The notes below the pieces were generated by a model. It saw only the letters and a program-made list of their open reading frames with translations, did no database searches and was not told the DNA's origin. The position numbers and the translations under genes were made by a program. Positions 34,865 to 44,149 of a stretch of 64,000 bases of DNA are shown in pieces (position 1 is the first letter of the stretch; each line of letters begins with the position of its first letter). The DNA is taken from assembly GCF_002019855.1 (NCBI RefSeq), contig NZ_CM007717.1, forward strand, positions 1,987,570 through 2,051,569, in the 5' to 3' direction. Source of the stretch: Streptomyces antibioticus (GTDB taxonomy: Bacteria > Actinomycetota > Actinomycetes > Streptomycetales > Streptomycetaceae).

Positions 34865-35180
34865 GGAACCTCCCTTTAGCAGGATCTCTGCCATAACTGT
34901 CGTAGCAACTACGCGTGTTGACCGGAAGTGTCCATGCCAAGACTTTTCCGGTCCTACCGGGGCCGGGAGGCGCCCCTTTTTGATCGCGACGTTGCGTGGT
35001 CATGTCAAAGTTGTTGACGTATCGTCAACTCCCTTGTTCTACGCCTGTAGTCGACCGAGGCTTTACCTCAGCCGAGAACGGAACGCGACGTTCGAGGCCG
35101 TGCGCGCGACCCCGCGCGCACCCCCCACAGACGCGCGCCCCACCCGGGTCGCGCGGCGCCCGATGGAGGACTTCCTCGTC
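34865..35180. other. 316-base divergent intergenic region with two palindromes
   Basis: The region drives the lipase leftward and the subtilase rightward. CGTAG-CAA-CTACG (34901-34913) lies 37 bases before the lipase start. GTTGACG-TAT-CGTCAAC (35013-35029) is a perfect 7-3-7 repeat. I see no gene in it. Confidence 0.5.
35013..35029. promoter_or_regulatory. perfect palindrome between lipase and subtilase genes
   Basis: GTTGACG-TAT-CGTCAAC is a perfect inverted repeat lying in the middle of the divergent region, well placed as an operator for one or both secreted enzymes. The binding protein is unknown. Confidence 0.5.
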
Positions 35181-36389
35181 ATGGCACACCTGCGTAGCAC
35201 CAGGATCCGCACCGCCGCCGTCACCACGGTGGCGGCCGCCGCCCTCGTCGGCGGGCTCACCGCACTGCCCGCCCAGGCGGCCCCGGCCGAGGGCCGGGTC
35301 CTCGCGGCGAACTCCCCCACCGCCGTACAGGACAGCTACATCGTCACCCTGAAGTCCCAGGCCGGTTTCAAGGCGTCCTCGGCCACCGGCAAGGACCTCA
35401 TCAAGGAGTACGGCGGCACGGTCAAGAAGACGTTCGGCGCCGCGCTGAACGGCTACACCGCCACCCTCTCCGCCGCCGAGGCCCGCAGACTGGCGGCCGA
35501 CCCGGCGGTGGCCGCCGTCGAGCAGAACCAGACCGTCCGGGTCACCGACACCACCCAGTCCAACGCCCCCTGGGGCCTGGACCGCATCGACCAGACGTCC
35601 CTGCCGCTGTCCGGCACGTACACCTACCCGGACAGCGCGGGCAGCGGGGTCACGGCCTACGTCATCGACACCGGCGTCCGCATCACCCACTCGCAGATCA
35701 GCGGCCGCGCCTCCTACGGCTACGACGCCGTCGACGGCGACACCACCGCCTCCGACGGCAACGGCCACGGCACCCATGTGGCCACCACGATCGCGGGCTC
35801 CACCTACGGCGTGGCCAAGAAGGCGAAGATCGTGGCCGTCCGGGTGCTCGACAACAACGGCTCCGGCACCACCGCCGGTGTGATAGCCGGCATCGACTGG
35901 GTGACCCGCAACCACTCCGGGCCCTCGGTCGCCAACCTCTCGCTCGGCGGCGGCGCCTCCAGCACCCTGGACACCGCGGTGCGCAACTCCATCGCCAGCG
36001 GGGTGACCTACGCGGTCGCGGCCGGCAACAGCAGCGCCAACGCCTCCTCGTACTCCCCGGCCCGGGTCACCGAGGCCATCACCGTCGGCGCCACCACCAG
36101 CACCGACGCCCGGGCGAGCTACTCCAACTACGGCTCGGTCCTGGACATCTTCGCCCCCGGCTCCTCCATCACGGCCGGCTGGTACACCAGCGACACCGCC
36201 ACCAACACCATCTCCGGTACGTCGATGGCGACGCCGCACGTCGCGGGCGCGGCCGCGGTCTACCTGGCCGGCCACACCTCGGCCACCCCGGCGCAGGTCG
36301 CCACCGCCCTGACGAGCGGCGCGACCACCGGCAAGGTCACCAGCCCCGGCACCGGCTCCCCGAACCGGCTGCTGAAGCTCGTCCCGTGA
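35181..36389 (+). CDS. secreted subtilisin-family (S8) serine protease
   Basis: A 402-residue preproprotease. The signal peptide ([23 protein letters not shown]) is followed by an I9-type inhibitor prodomain, [46 protein letters not shown] (residues 51-120). The mature enzyme starts near residue 125 ([14 protein letters not shown]). The catalytic triad is Asp163 (VIDTGV), His196 (GHGTHV) and Ser348 ([11 protein letters not shown]), and the oxyanion Asn lies in AGNSSAN. It is proteinase K/aqualysin-like. The ATG at 35181 has GGAGGA 10 bases upstream. The longer frame upstream shows no homology. A strong terminator follows at 36434. Confidence 0.94.
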   Translation: MAHLRSTRIRTAAVTTVAAAALVGGLTALPAQAAPAEGRVLAANSPTAVQDSYIVTLKSQAGFKASSATGKDLIKEYGGTVKKTFGAALNGYTATLSAAEARRLAADPAVAAVEQNQTVRVTDTTQSNAPWGLDRIDQTSLPLSGTYTYPDSAGSGVTAYVIDTGVRITHSQISGRASYGYDAVDGDTTASDGNGHGTHVATTIAGSTYGVAKKAKIVAVRVLDNNGSGTTAGVIAGIDWVTRNHSGPSVANLSLGGGASSTLDTAVRNSIASGVTYAVAAGNSSANASSYSPARVTEAITVGATTSTDARASYSNYGSVLDIFAPGSSITAGWYTSDTATNTISGTSMATPHVAGAAAVYLAGHTSATPAQVATALTSGATTGKVTSPGTGSPNRLLKLVP

Positions 36390-36433
36390 CCCCAGTGGTC
36401 GTGATCTGACCGATCCGGCCTGTCGTTCCCCCC

Positions 36434-36466
36434 GTTCCCCGGAGGCGTCCGCCGCCTCCGGGGAAC
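36434..36466 (+). terminator. strong terminator after subtilase gene
   Basis: GTTCCCCGGAGGCG (36434-36447) pairs perfectly over 14 bp with 36453-36466 around a 5-base loop, 45 bases past the protease stop. Confidence 0.8.
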
Positions 36467-36517
36467 ACCTGTGTCCGAGCACCGCACACCCGTCCCCGGG
36501 CGGGCACACCCGTGTGT

Positions 36518-36542
36518 AACGGTCAAACGAACAAAACGGTCA
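36518..36542 (+). promoter_or_regulatory. direct repeat of AACGGTCA
   Basis: AACGGTCA occurs at 36518-36525 and 36535-36542, 17 bases apart, in an AT-rich patch 340 bases before the glycosyltransferase operon. The layout fits a response-regulator binding site, but the factor cannot be named. Confidence 0.35.
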
Positions 36543-36885
36543 GAGGACCGCCAAGGTCTTGCCATCCGGGCTTAATCATCAATACCGTCATACATCTCAC
36601 TCGCATCGGACCGTCGGTAACGGCTCCAGGGGAGGGCTCAGGGACCGCGGCGGCATCCGGAGCGGGAGCGCGGTAGGGGGGTGCCGTGCTCGGTGGCCAT
36701 CTGGTGACCGGGCCGTGCCGCGCGGTCGGCCGCCGTCGTTCGCCGGTGGCCGGTCAGCTTTGCCAGCTCACCCGGCAGGTGTGCGGAGACCGTTCCGCCA
36801 TGGGTGAGAAACCCCCCTTTCGAACCGGACGTGGATCCGGGCCGCCCAGGGGCGGGCGGCCCACCGGACGAGAGGGACCAGACTC

Positions 36886-37728
36886 ATGAGTTCCGTTCTT
36901 CAGCCGGCGACATCGGAGCAGGAGTCGGAGCGGGATCTCGACGCTCCGACGACCGTCGGCGCCTACCGGCCCATCTCCTCGCATCTGGCCATCACGCCGC
37001 CCGTGAGCGTGGTCATCCCCGCGATGAACGAGGCCGAGAACCTTCCGTACGTCTTCAAGACCCTGCCGGACTGGATCCACGAAGTGGTCCTGGTCGACGG
37101 CAACTCCACCGACGGCACCGTCGAGGTGGCCCGGGAGCTGTGGCCGGGCGTCAAGGTGGTCGGACAGCAGGGGCGCGGCAAGGGGGACGCCCTGATCACC
37201 GGGTTCGAGGCGTGCAGCGGCGACATCATCGTGATGGTCGACGCGGACGGCTCGGCCGACGGCAACGAGATCGTGTCGTACGTGTCCGCGCTGGTCTCCG
37301 GCGCGGACTTCGCCAAGGGCTCCCGCTTCGCCAACGGCGGCGGCACCGACGACATGACGTTCATCCGGCGGCTCGGCAACCGGGCGCTGTGCGCCGTCGT
37401 CAACCGCAAGTTCGGCGCCCGCTACACCGATCTGTGCTACGGCTACAACGCGTTCTGGCGGCACTGCCTGGACAAGATCGAGCTGGACTGCACGGGCTTC
37501 GAGGTCGAGACCCTGATGAACATCCGGGTCGTCAAGGCCGGCCTCAAGGTCCAGGAGATCCCCAGCCACGAGTACCTGCGCATCCACGGCGTGAGCAATC
37601 TGCGCGCCGTCCGCGACGGGCTGCGGGTGCTGCGGGTGATCCTCAAGGAGCGGTCCAACCGGCGTGCGCTGCGCCGCGCGGCCCGGCGCTCCCCGATGCT
37701 CGACTCGGCCCGGGGGGAGGTGTCTTGA
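36886..37728 (+). CDS. GT2 glycosyltransferase, polyprenyl-phosphate sugar synthase-like
   Basis: A 280-residue GT-A fold enzyme. PVSVVIPAMNEAENLPYVFKTLP starts the nucleotide-sugar domain. DGNSTDGTVE and VMVDADGSADGNE carry the metal-binding Asp residues, and the end has CYGYNAFWR and EVETLMNIRVVKAGLKVQEIPSHE, as in dolichyl/undecaprenyl-phosphate mannose or glucose synthases. No membrane helices are evident, so it should be peripheral or cytoplasmic. It begins a tightly coupled three-gene operon: its stop overlaps the TTG of the next gene. Probable role: making a lipid-linked sugar for a cell-surface glycan. Confidence 0.9.
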   Translation: MSSVLQPATSEQESERDLDAPTTVGAYRPISSHLAITPPVSVVIPAMNEAENLPYVFKTLPDWIHEVVLVDGNSTDGTVEVARELWPGVKVVGQQGRGKGDALITGFEACSGDIIVMVDADGSADGNEIVSYVSALVSGADFAKGSRFANGGGTDDMTFIRRLGNRALCAVVNRKFGARYTDLCYGYNAFWRHCLDKIELDCTGFEVETLMNIRVVKAGLKVQEIPSHEYLRIHGVSNLRAVRDGLRVLRVILKERSNRRALRRAARRSPMLDSARGEVS

Positions 37729-38828
37729 GCGGGCAGGACAGCGCGCCGGGCACTGAATCGGGTACCGGGTTGGGCACCGAGTCGGGCACCGAGTCGGGCA
37801 CCGGGCTGGGCATCTCCGTCGTCATCTGTGTGTACACCGAGGACCGCTGGGAGGACATCCTCGCGGCGGTCGCCTCGGTGGCCGCCCAGTCCCACCCGGC
37901 CCTGGAGACCCTGCTGGTCGTCGACCACAACCCGACGCTCCTGGACCGGCTGGCGAAGGAGTACGCGCACGACGACGGGGTGCGGGTGCTGCCCAACGCG
38001 GGCCCGCGCGGTCTGTCGGCCGGCCGCAACACCGGGATCGCCCGGTCGCGGGGCGAGGTCATCGCCTTCCTCGACGACGACGCCGTGGCCGAACGGGACT
38101 GGCTGCGGCGGTTCGCCGACCCCTACTCCGATCCCCGGGTGCTGGCCGTCGGCGGCCGCGCCGAACCCGTGTGGTCCTCGGGCCGGCGGCCCGACTGGTT
38201 CCCCGAGGAGTTCGACTGGGTGGTGGGCTGCTCCTACCGGGGCCTGCCGCACGGCCGGGTCCGGGTCCGCAACATCCTCGGCGGCAACGCCTCCTTCCGG
38301 CGCAGCGCGTTCGACGTCGTGGGCGGCTTCGCCACCGGCATCGGACGCGACGGCGACAAACGCCCGATGGGCGGCGAGGAGACGGACCTGTGCATCCGGC
38401 TCACCCGCGCGAGACCCGACGCGATCCTGCTGATGGACGACCGCGCGGTGATCCACCACAAGGTGCCCGAGGCGCGCGAGCACTTCGGCTACTTCCGCAC
38501 CCGCACCTACGCGGAGGGCCTGTCCAAGGCGCTCGTCGCGCGCAGCGTCGGCACCGACAAGGGGCTGGAGTCCGAACGCCGGTACGCCACGCGGGTGTTG
38601 CCTGCCGGGGTGGTGCGCGGGCTGCGCGACCAGGTGCTGGCCCGGCCCGGCGGGGCCCGGCGGGCGGGCGCGATCGTCGCCGGGGTGCTGACGGCGGCCG
38701 GCGGGTACGTCGTCGGCAGCCTGCGGGCGCGCCGGGCCGGGACGACGTTCGAGGTCGTACGGATCGAACCGGCACCGGAGGTGGAAAGGGCGCGGGAAGG
38801 GGCGCGGGAACGGGGTGACGCGGCATGA
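37725..38828 (+). CDS. GT2 family glycosyltransferase
   Basis: A 367-residue glycosyltransferase. After a short low-complexity repeat region (SGTGLG and TESG units) the GT-A domain begins ISVVICVYTEDRWEDI. AGRNTGIARSRGEVIAFLDDDAVAERDWL holds the DxD-type acidic cluster, and GGEETDLCIRLTRARPDA carries the catalytic-base-like acidic motif. A hydrophobic helix near residue 315 (AIVAGVLTAAGGYVVGSL) may attach it to the membrane. The TTG at 37725 lies in TTGA overlapping the previous stop and has GGGGAGG just upstream, so reinitiation is likely. Acceptor unknown. Confidence 0.85.
   Translation: MSGQDSAPGTESGTGLGTESGTESGTGLGISVVICVYTEDRWEDILAAVASVAAQSHPALETLLVVDHNPTLLDRLAKEYAHDDGVRVLPNAGPRGLSAGRNTGIARSRGEVIAFLDDDAVAERDWLRRFADPYSDPRVLAVGGRAEPVWSSGRRPDWFPEEFDWVVGCSYRGLPHGRVRVRNILGGNASFRRSAFDVVGGFATGIGRDGDKRPMGGEETDLCIRLTRARPDAILLMDDRAVIHHKVPEAREHFGYFRTRTYAEGLSKALVARSVGTDKGLESERRYATRVLPAGVVRGLRDQVLARPGGARRAGAIVAGVLTAAGGYVVGSLRARRAGTTFEVVRIEPAPEVERAREGARERGDAA
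37755..37815 (+). repeat. 12-bp-type repeats at the start of the second glycosyltransferase
   Basis: Units close to GGGCACCGAGTC recur four or five times and encode the TESGTGLG stretch. They sit just after the TTG start and are not conserved-domain sequence. Confidence 0.5.
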
Positions 38829-39625
38829 CGGAGGCTCGCGTTCCGATCCTCATGTACCACGCGATAGCCGCCGAACCGAACGACGCCACCCGTGCCCTGT
38901 CGGTCACCCCCGAGGCGTTCGCCGAGCAGATGGCGGTGATCGCCGAGCGGGGTCTCACCCCGCTCACCACGGCCGACCTGGCGGCCCGTTGGCGGGCGGG
39001 ACGGCCGCTGCCCGGCCGCCCGGTGCTGATCACCTTCGACGACGGCTACGAGGGCGTGCACCGGCACGCCCTGCCCGCCCTCGCCGAACACGGCTTCCCG
39101 GCCACGCTGTTCGTCTCCACCGGCTGGATCCGGGGCGCCCACGACACCGGCGGCGGGCTCGACACCATGCTGGACTGGCCGCAGGTGCGCGAACTCGCGG
39201 ACGCGGGCGTGGAGATCGGCGGTCACAGCCACACCCATCCGCAGCTCGACCAGCTCGACGACGCGGACCTGCGCGCCGAGCTGATCCGCTGCCGGGAGGT
39301 CGTGACCGCCGAACTGGGCACGCCGCCACTGTCGTTCGCCTATCCGTACGGCTACTCCAGCCGCCGGGTCCGCACGGCGGTGCGCCGACTGGGCTTCGCC
39401 CAGGCCCTGGCCGTCGGCAACACGCTCGCCCGCCGCGCTCAGGGCCCGTACGCCCTCCACCGGGTGACCGTACGCCGCACCACCACCGGCGAGGAGTTCG
39501 CCCGCCTCCTGGACGGCCGGGCCCTCACCCACCTCTTCGCCCGCGACCGCACCCTGACCAAGGGCTACGCGGTGATCCGCCGCACCCGACGACTGGGGAG
39601 CAGGGCGACGGCCGGCTTCGGCTGA
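38825..39625 (+). CDS. polysaccharide deacetylase (CE4/NodB)
   Basis: A 266-residue NodB-domain deacetylase that removes acetyl groups from GlcNAc-containing glycans. PILMYHAIA opens the domain. Motif 1 is LITFDDGYEG (metal Asp and base Asp). Motif 2 is GGHSHTHPQLD (two metal His). Motif 3 is around FAYPYGYSSRRVRTAV. No signal peptide is seen, so it may act inside or be released otherwise. The ATG overlaps the previous gene's stop by 4 bases. The order, sugar-lipid synthase, glycosyltransferase, deacetylase, suggests one pathway for a modified surface polysaccharide. Confidence 0.92.
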   Translation: MTEARVPILMYHAIAAEPNDATRALSVTPEAFAEQMAVIAERGLTPLTTADLAARWRAGRPLPGRPVLITFDDGYEGVHRHALPALAEHGFPATLFVSTGWIRGAHDTGGGLDTMLDWPQVRELADAGVEIGGHSHTHPQLDQLDDADLRAELIRCREVVTAELGTPPLSFAYPYGYSSRRVRTAVRRLGFAQALAVGNTLARRAQGPYALHRVTVRRTTTGEEFARLLDGRALTHLFARDRTLTKGYAVIRRTRRLGSRATAGFG

Positions 39626-40184
39626 ACCATCGCCCCGGCGCCGCGCGGACGGACAGAGCCCGAGCGCCGGGCGGCGGGCTGTTCACGGTGACGGACGGCG
39701 GGCTCTTCGCGGCACCGGGCGCAGGGCCGTTCGCGGGGATGGGCGGAGGTCTGATGGGCGGAGGTCTGTTCGCGGCGGCAAGCACGCGGCCGGGACCGGC
39801 GGCGGACAACCCCCGTAGCCAGTCCCGGCGACGAGCGGTTGACCGACCCCGGCAACGGTGGCCAGCACGCCAGCGCGTGCAGCCCACGCGGCGAGTGAGC
39901 GGGGCCCCGCAGCGGGCGCACCGATCCGCGGCGAGCACGCGGCCGGTCCCCGCAGCAGGCGCATGGCCGTCTCTGTCGGCGGACGCCGCCGTCGGTCCCG
40001 GCGGCGGCGTCCGCCAGGACCTGCCCAGGCGACTGCCGCAGCGGTCTCAACTCGCCCGGCGGAGCCGATCGGCGCGGCCGCCGGGACCGATCGGGCAACG
40101 TCGGATTCATCCGGCACAAGCGACACACCGCGCGCACTGCGGAAACCGGGTGCGCGGGGCGGTCCCGTGGCGGATCATGGCGGC
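39626..40184. other. 559-base GC-rich spacer, no credible gene
   Basis: All frames read as low-complexity Arg/Gly/Pro sequence without a ribosome site or domain. Short repeats occur, such as GGGCGGAGGTCTG twice at 39743-39769 and GAGCACGCGGCCGG-like units near 39779 and 39934. A strong hairpin is at 39978-40015. It could be eroded coding DNA. Confidence 0.5.
39978..40015 (+). terminator. strong hairpin downstream of the glycan operon
   Basis: GGCGGACGCCGCCG (39978-39991) pairs perfectly over 14 bp with 40002-40015 around a 10-base loop. It lies 350 bases after the deacetylase and 170 before the AAA gene. Confidence 0.55.
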
Positions 40185-41279
<1,095 letters not shown>

Positions 41280-41306
41280 GGGAGCCCGGAGTGGTTCCAT
41301 GGAGGT

Positions 41307-42080
41307 ATGACCCTGTATGTCGGCACCTCCGGCTGGCAGTACAAGGACTGGCGTGAGGTCCTGTACCCGGCCGACGTGCCCGTGCGGCGCTGGCTGGAGG
41401 AGTACGCCGAGCATTTCGCCACGGTGGAGATCAACAACGCCTTCTACCGGCTGCCGTCCCGGGAGACCTTCGCGTCCTGGGCCGGGCGGCTGCCGCCGGA
41501 TTTCGTGGTCGCGGTCAAGGCCAGCCGCTATCTGACCCACATCAAACGGCTGCACGACCCCGCGGAACCCGTCCACCGCCTGATGACCCACGCGGCCGGC
41601 CTCGGCGCCCGCCTCGGCCCGGTCCTCCTCCAGCTCCCGCCGACCCTGCGCGCCGACCCCGAGCTGCTGGACACCTGCCTGGCGGCCTTCCCGCAGGGCA
41701 CCCGGGTCGCCGTGGAACCGCGGCACCCGTCCTGGTGGACCCCGGCCGTGCGGCGGGTCCTGGAGGCCCGGGGCGCGGCCCTGTGCTGGGCCGACGTCCG
41801 GGCCCGCCCGGCAGGACCGCTGTGGCGGACCGCCGGCTTCGGCTACGTCCGCTTCCACGAGGGCCGCGCCCAGCCGTGGCCGCGCTACGGCCAGCACGCC
41901 CTGGAGACCTGGATCGACCGCATCGCGACCACCTGGTCCCACGGCGAGGACGTGTACGCGTACTTCAACAACGACCCCGGCGGCGCGGCGGTGGGCGACG
42001 CGGCCCTCTTCGGCAGGACGGCCGGGCGGGCCCGGCTGACGGTGACCCGCACGCCGAGGGCGCTGGCGTCCCGCCGCTGA
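41307..42080 (+). CDS. DUF72 TIM-barrel protein
   Basis: A 257-residue protein of the DUF72 (YecE) family, a TIM-barrel with no settled function but linked to nucleic acid metabolism. Signature text is LYVGTSGWQYKDWREVLYP, VEINNAFYRLPSRETFASWAGRLP, VVAVKASRYLTHIKRL, LQLPPTLRADPELL, VAVEPRHPSWW and DVYAYFNNDPGGAAVGDA. Length is normal. It is 27 bases downstream of the AAA gene and probably in one transcript with it. Confidence 0.93.
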   Translation: MTLYVGTSGWQYKDWREVLYPADVPVRRWLEEYAEHFATVEINNAFYRLPSRETFASWAGRLPPDFVVAVKASRYLTHIKRLHDPAEPVHRLMTHAAGLGARLGPVLLQLPPTLRADPELLDTCLAAFPQGTRVAVEPRHPSWWTPAVRRVLEARGAALCWADVRARPAGPLWRTAGFGYVRFHEGRAQPWPRYGQHALETWIDRIATTWSHGEDVYAYFNNDPGGAAVGDAALFGRTAGRARLTVTRTPRALASRR

Positions 42081-42133
42081 CCCGCCGCTTCTCGTGTCGG
42101 TCGCCATACACCGCTCGGTCGCCGTACGCCGGC

Positions 42134-42502
42134 TCAGTCGCCGTACGCCGCCCGCAGCGCGTCCCGGACCGCGGCCGCCGCCTCCTCCTCGCTGAGCCCC
42201 AGCCGCACCGCCCGCTCGGCGTAGGTCCGCGCCGCCTCCGCGGCCTCCCGCTGGGCGGCGGGGCCGACGGCCGCCACGAACGTGCCGTTGCGGCCGCGAG
42301 TCTCGATCACGCCGTCGGTCTCCAGCGCCCGGTACGCCTTGGCGACGGTGTTCGCCGCGAGGCCCAGCGACTCGGCGAGCCCCCGGACCGTCGGCAACCG
42401 GTAGCCGACGGGCAGCGCTCCGGACCGGGCCTGCTCCGCGATCTGCGCCCGCACCTGCTCGTACGGCGCGACACCCTCATCGATGTGGATCTTCAAGGTC
42501 AC
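42134..42502 (-). CDS. GntR-family regulator, YtrA-type
   Basis: A 122-residue small GntR regulator. The winged helix is IHIDEGVAPYEQVRAQIAEQARSGALPVGYRLPTVRGLAESLGLAANTVAKAYRALETDGVIETRGRNGTFV. A short helical C-terminus (AAREAAEAARTYAERAVRLGLSEEEAAAAVRDAL-like) serves dimerisation. YtrA members lack a ligand domain and often control nearby transporters. None is adjacent here. The GTG at 42502 has GGGAG upstream and is divergent from the GNAT gene with 70 bases between. Confidence 0.87.
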   Translation of the reverse strand: MTLKIHIDEGVAPYEQVRAQIAEQARSGALPVGYRLPTVRGLAESLGLAANTVAKAYRALETDGVIETRGRNGTFVAAVGPAAQREAAEAARTYAERAVRLGLSEEEAAAAVRDALRAAYGD

Positions 42503-42572
42503 GGTCCGATTCTCCCGCACCGGGCGGAAAATGAGAGGCACGGGGACGGCACCGGCCGTAGCGTGCGCCGAC

Positions 42573-43502
42573 ATGACCGTCATCGTGCGCGCTCTGCGCC
42601 CCGACACGACCGCCGACGTCGAGGGTTTCGTCCGGGTCCGCCATCGCGCGCTGCCCCATGTGCTCTTCACCGCGCGGTCCGTACGGCACGACCTGTCCCA
42701 CGCCGATCCGGACGCCCACGTCCGCACCCTGGTCGCCGAGGTGGACGGCGAGATCGTCGGCACGGCGCAGATCGGGCTCGTCCACGACAGCCCGGAGCCC
42801 GGCCAGGGCTTCCTCAACGTGTACGTCGACCCGGCGCGCACCGGCCGGGGCGCGGGCACCCTGCTGACGCGGACGGCCGAGGAGCACCTCGCGGCCCACG
42901 GGGCGACGAAGCTGTTCGCCTGGGTCCTGGACGAGCCGGGGAACCGGGCCTTCGCCGAACGGCACGGCTACCGGGCGAGCCGCCGCGCCCACTTCCTGGT
43001 CCTCGACCTGGCGCGGGCCGAGCTGCCGCCGCTGCAAGACCCGCCGCCCGGTGTGGAGTTGCGTACGGCCGCCGACTTCGCGGACGACCCGCGCCCGCTG
43101 TTCGCGCTGGACGCGGAGACGGCGTCCGACGAACCGGGCGACATCGACACCGAGTTGTCGGACTACGAGGCATGGCTCGCGCAGACCTGGCGGCACCCCC
43201 TGCTGGACCATGAGCTGACCTCGGTCGCCGTGGCCGACGGCCGCCCGGTCGCCTTCAGCGCGGCCCGCACCGACGGCGCCCGCACCTACACCACGGGCAT
43301 GACCGGCACGGCCCGCGCCTTCCGCGGCCGGGGCCTGGCCAAGCTCGTCAAGAACGCCTCCCTGCACCGGGCCCGCGCGGCCGGGTACACCCGGGCGCAC
43401 ACGGGCAACGACGCGGACAACGCGCCGATGCTCGCGATCAACTCCTGGTTCGGGTACGAGATCCACGCATCGGAGGTACGCCATGTCCGCGAACTCGGCT
43501 GA
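42573..43502 (+). CDS. GNAT-family acetyltransferase, two domains
   Basis: A 309-residue protein with two GNAT folds. The first has VRTLVAEVDGEIVGTAQIGLV, FLNVYVDPARTGRGAGTLLTRTAEEHL (acetyl-CoA loop RTGRGAG) and GNRAFAERHGYRAS. The second has SVAVADGRPVAFSAAR, TGTARAFRGRGLAKLVKNASLHRAR (loop RGRGLAK) and NAPMLAINSWFGYEI. Both CoA loops look intact. The substrate is unknown. The following DUF402 gene begins 20 bases before this stop. Confidence 0.88.
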   Translation: MTVIVRALRPDTTADVEGFVRVRHRALPHVLFTARSVRHDLSHADPDAHVRTLVAEVDGEIVGTAQIGLVHDSPEPGQGFLNVYVDPARTGRGAGTLLTRTAEEHLAAHGATKLFAWVLDEPGNRAFAERHGYRASRRAHFLVLDLARAELPPLQDPPPGVELRTAADFADDPRPLFALDAETASDEPGDIDTELSDYEAWLAQTWRHPLLDHELTSVAVADGRPVAFSAARTDGARTYTTGMTGTARAFRGRGLAKLVKNASLHRARAAGYTRAHTGNDADNAPMLAINSWFGYEIHASEVRHVRELG

Positions 43503-44004
43503 GCCGGTGGGCTCGTTGGAGGTCGTCCTCGTCAAGGGCGGCCGCACGAAGATCCGTTACTCCGCCGAGCTGCTCTCCGACGACGGCAACCGGATCGCGG
43601 TGCGCGCCCCCTGGGCGGGGGACGGCGTACGGGACTTCGGCTTCGTACGCTTCGAACCCGGTGACGTGTTCACCGAGTACTACTGGCGGGACCGCTGGTA
43701 CGCGGTCAAGGAGGTCCGGGCCGCGACGGGCGCGCTGAAGGGCTGGTACTGCGACGTCACCCGCCCCGCGACGCTCTCGGGCGCCCAACTGGTCGTGGAG
43801 GACCTCGATCTCGACCTGTGGCGGTCCGCCGACGGCACGGAGGTGCTCCGGCTGGACGAGGACGAGTTCGCGGAGAGCGGGCTGGCCGGCCGCGACCCCG
43901 CCGCGGCGGCGGCCGCGGTGACCGCCCTGGACGAACTGGAGGTGCTCGCGACCGTCGCGGGCGGCCTGGAGTCACTGCTCCACGACAGCACGTCACCTTC
44001 CTGA
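43483..44004 (+). CDS. DUF402 (FomD-like) protein
   Basis: A 173-residue cytoplasmic protein of the DUF402 family, which includes metal-dependent nucleoside phosphate hydrolases such as FomD. Visible family blocks are VFTEYYWRDRWYAVKEVRAATGALKGWYCDVTRPA and LSGAQLVVEDLDLDLWRSADGTEVLRLDEDEF, the latter with an acidic cluster that should bind divalent metal. It overlaps the GNAT gene by 20 bases and is presumably cotranslated. Its own physiological substrate is unknown. Confidence 0.88.
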   Translation: MSANSAEPVGSLEVVLVKGGRTKIRYSAELLSDDGNRIAVRAPWAGDGVRDFGFVRFEPGDVFTEYYWRDRWYAVKEVRAATGALKGWYCDVTRPATLSGAQLVVEDLDLDLWRSADGTEVLRLDEDEFAESGLAGRDPAAAAAAVTALDELEVLATVAGGLESLLHDSTSPS

Positions 44005-44149
44005 TCCCAGTCTCAGCGCTTCCTTAAGCCCACCCTAAAGATCGCTCCGGCCCTCCTCCAGCAGCCGTTTTCGGGGTTTCTTGGTTCCGGCGGGCGGCAC
44101 CTCGGTGCCGTCCCCACCACCCCTGGTCCCGGTTCCGAGGAGTTCCCCC

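Larger units (their letters stand above)
36390..36885. other. 496-base intergenic region: terminator and glycosyltransferase promoter
   Basis: It holds the subtilase terminator (36434-36466) and then an unusually AT-rich patch (36516-36600) with direct repeats of AACGGTCA and a TTGCCA element at 36557. A long GC-rich leader of about 250 bases without a credible gene comes before the glycosyltransferase start. Confidence 0.5.
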
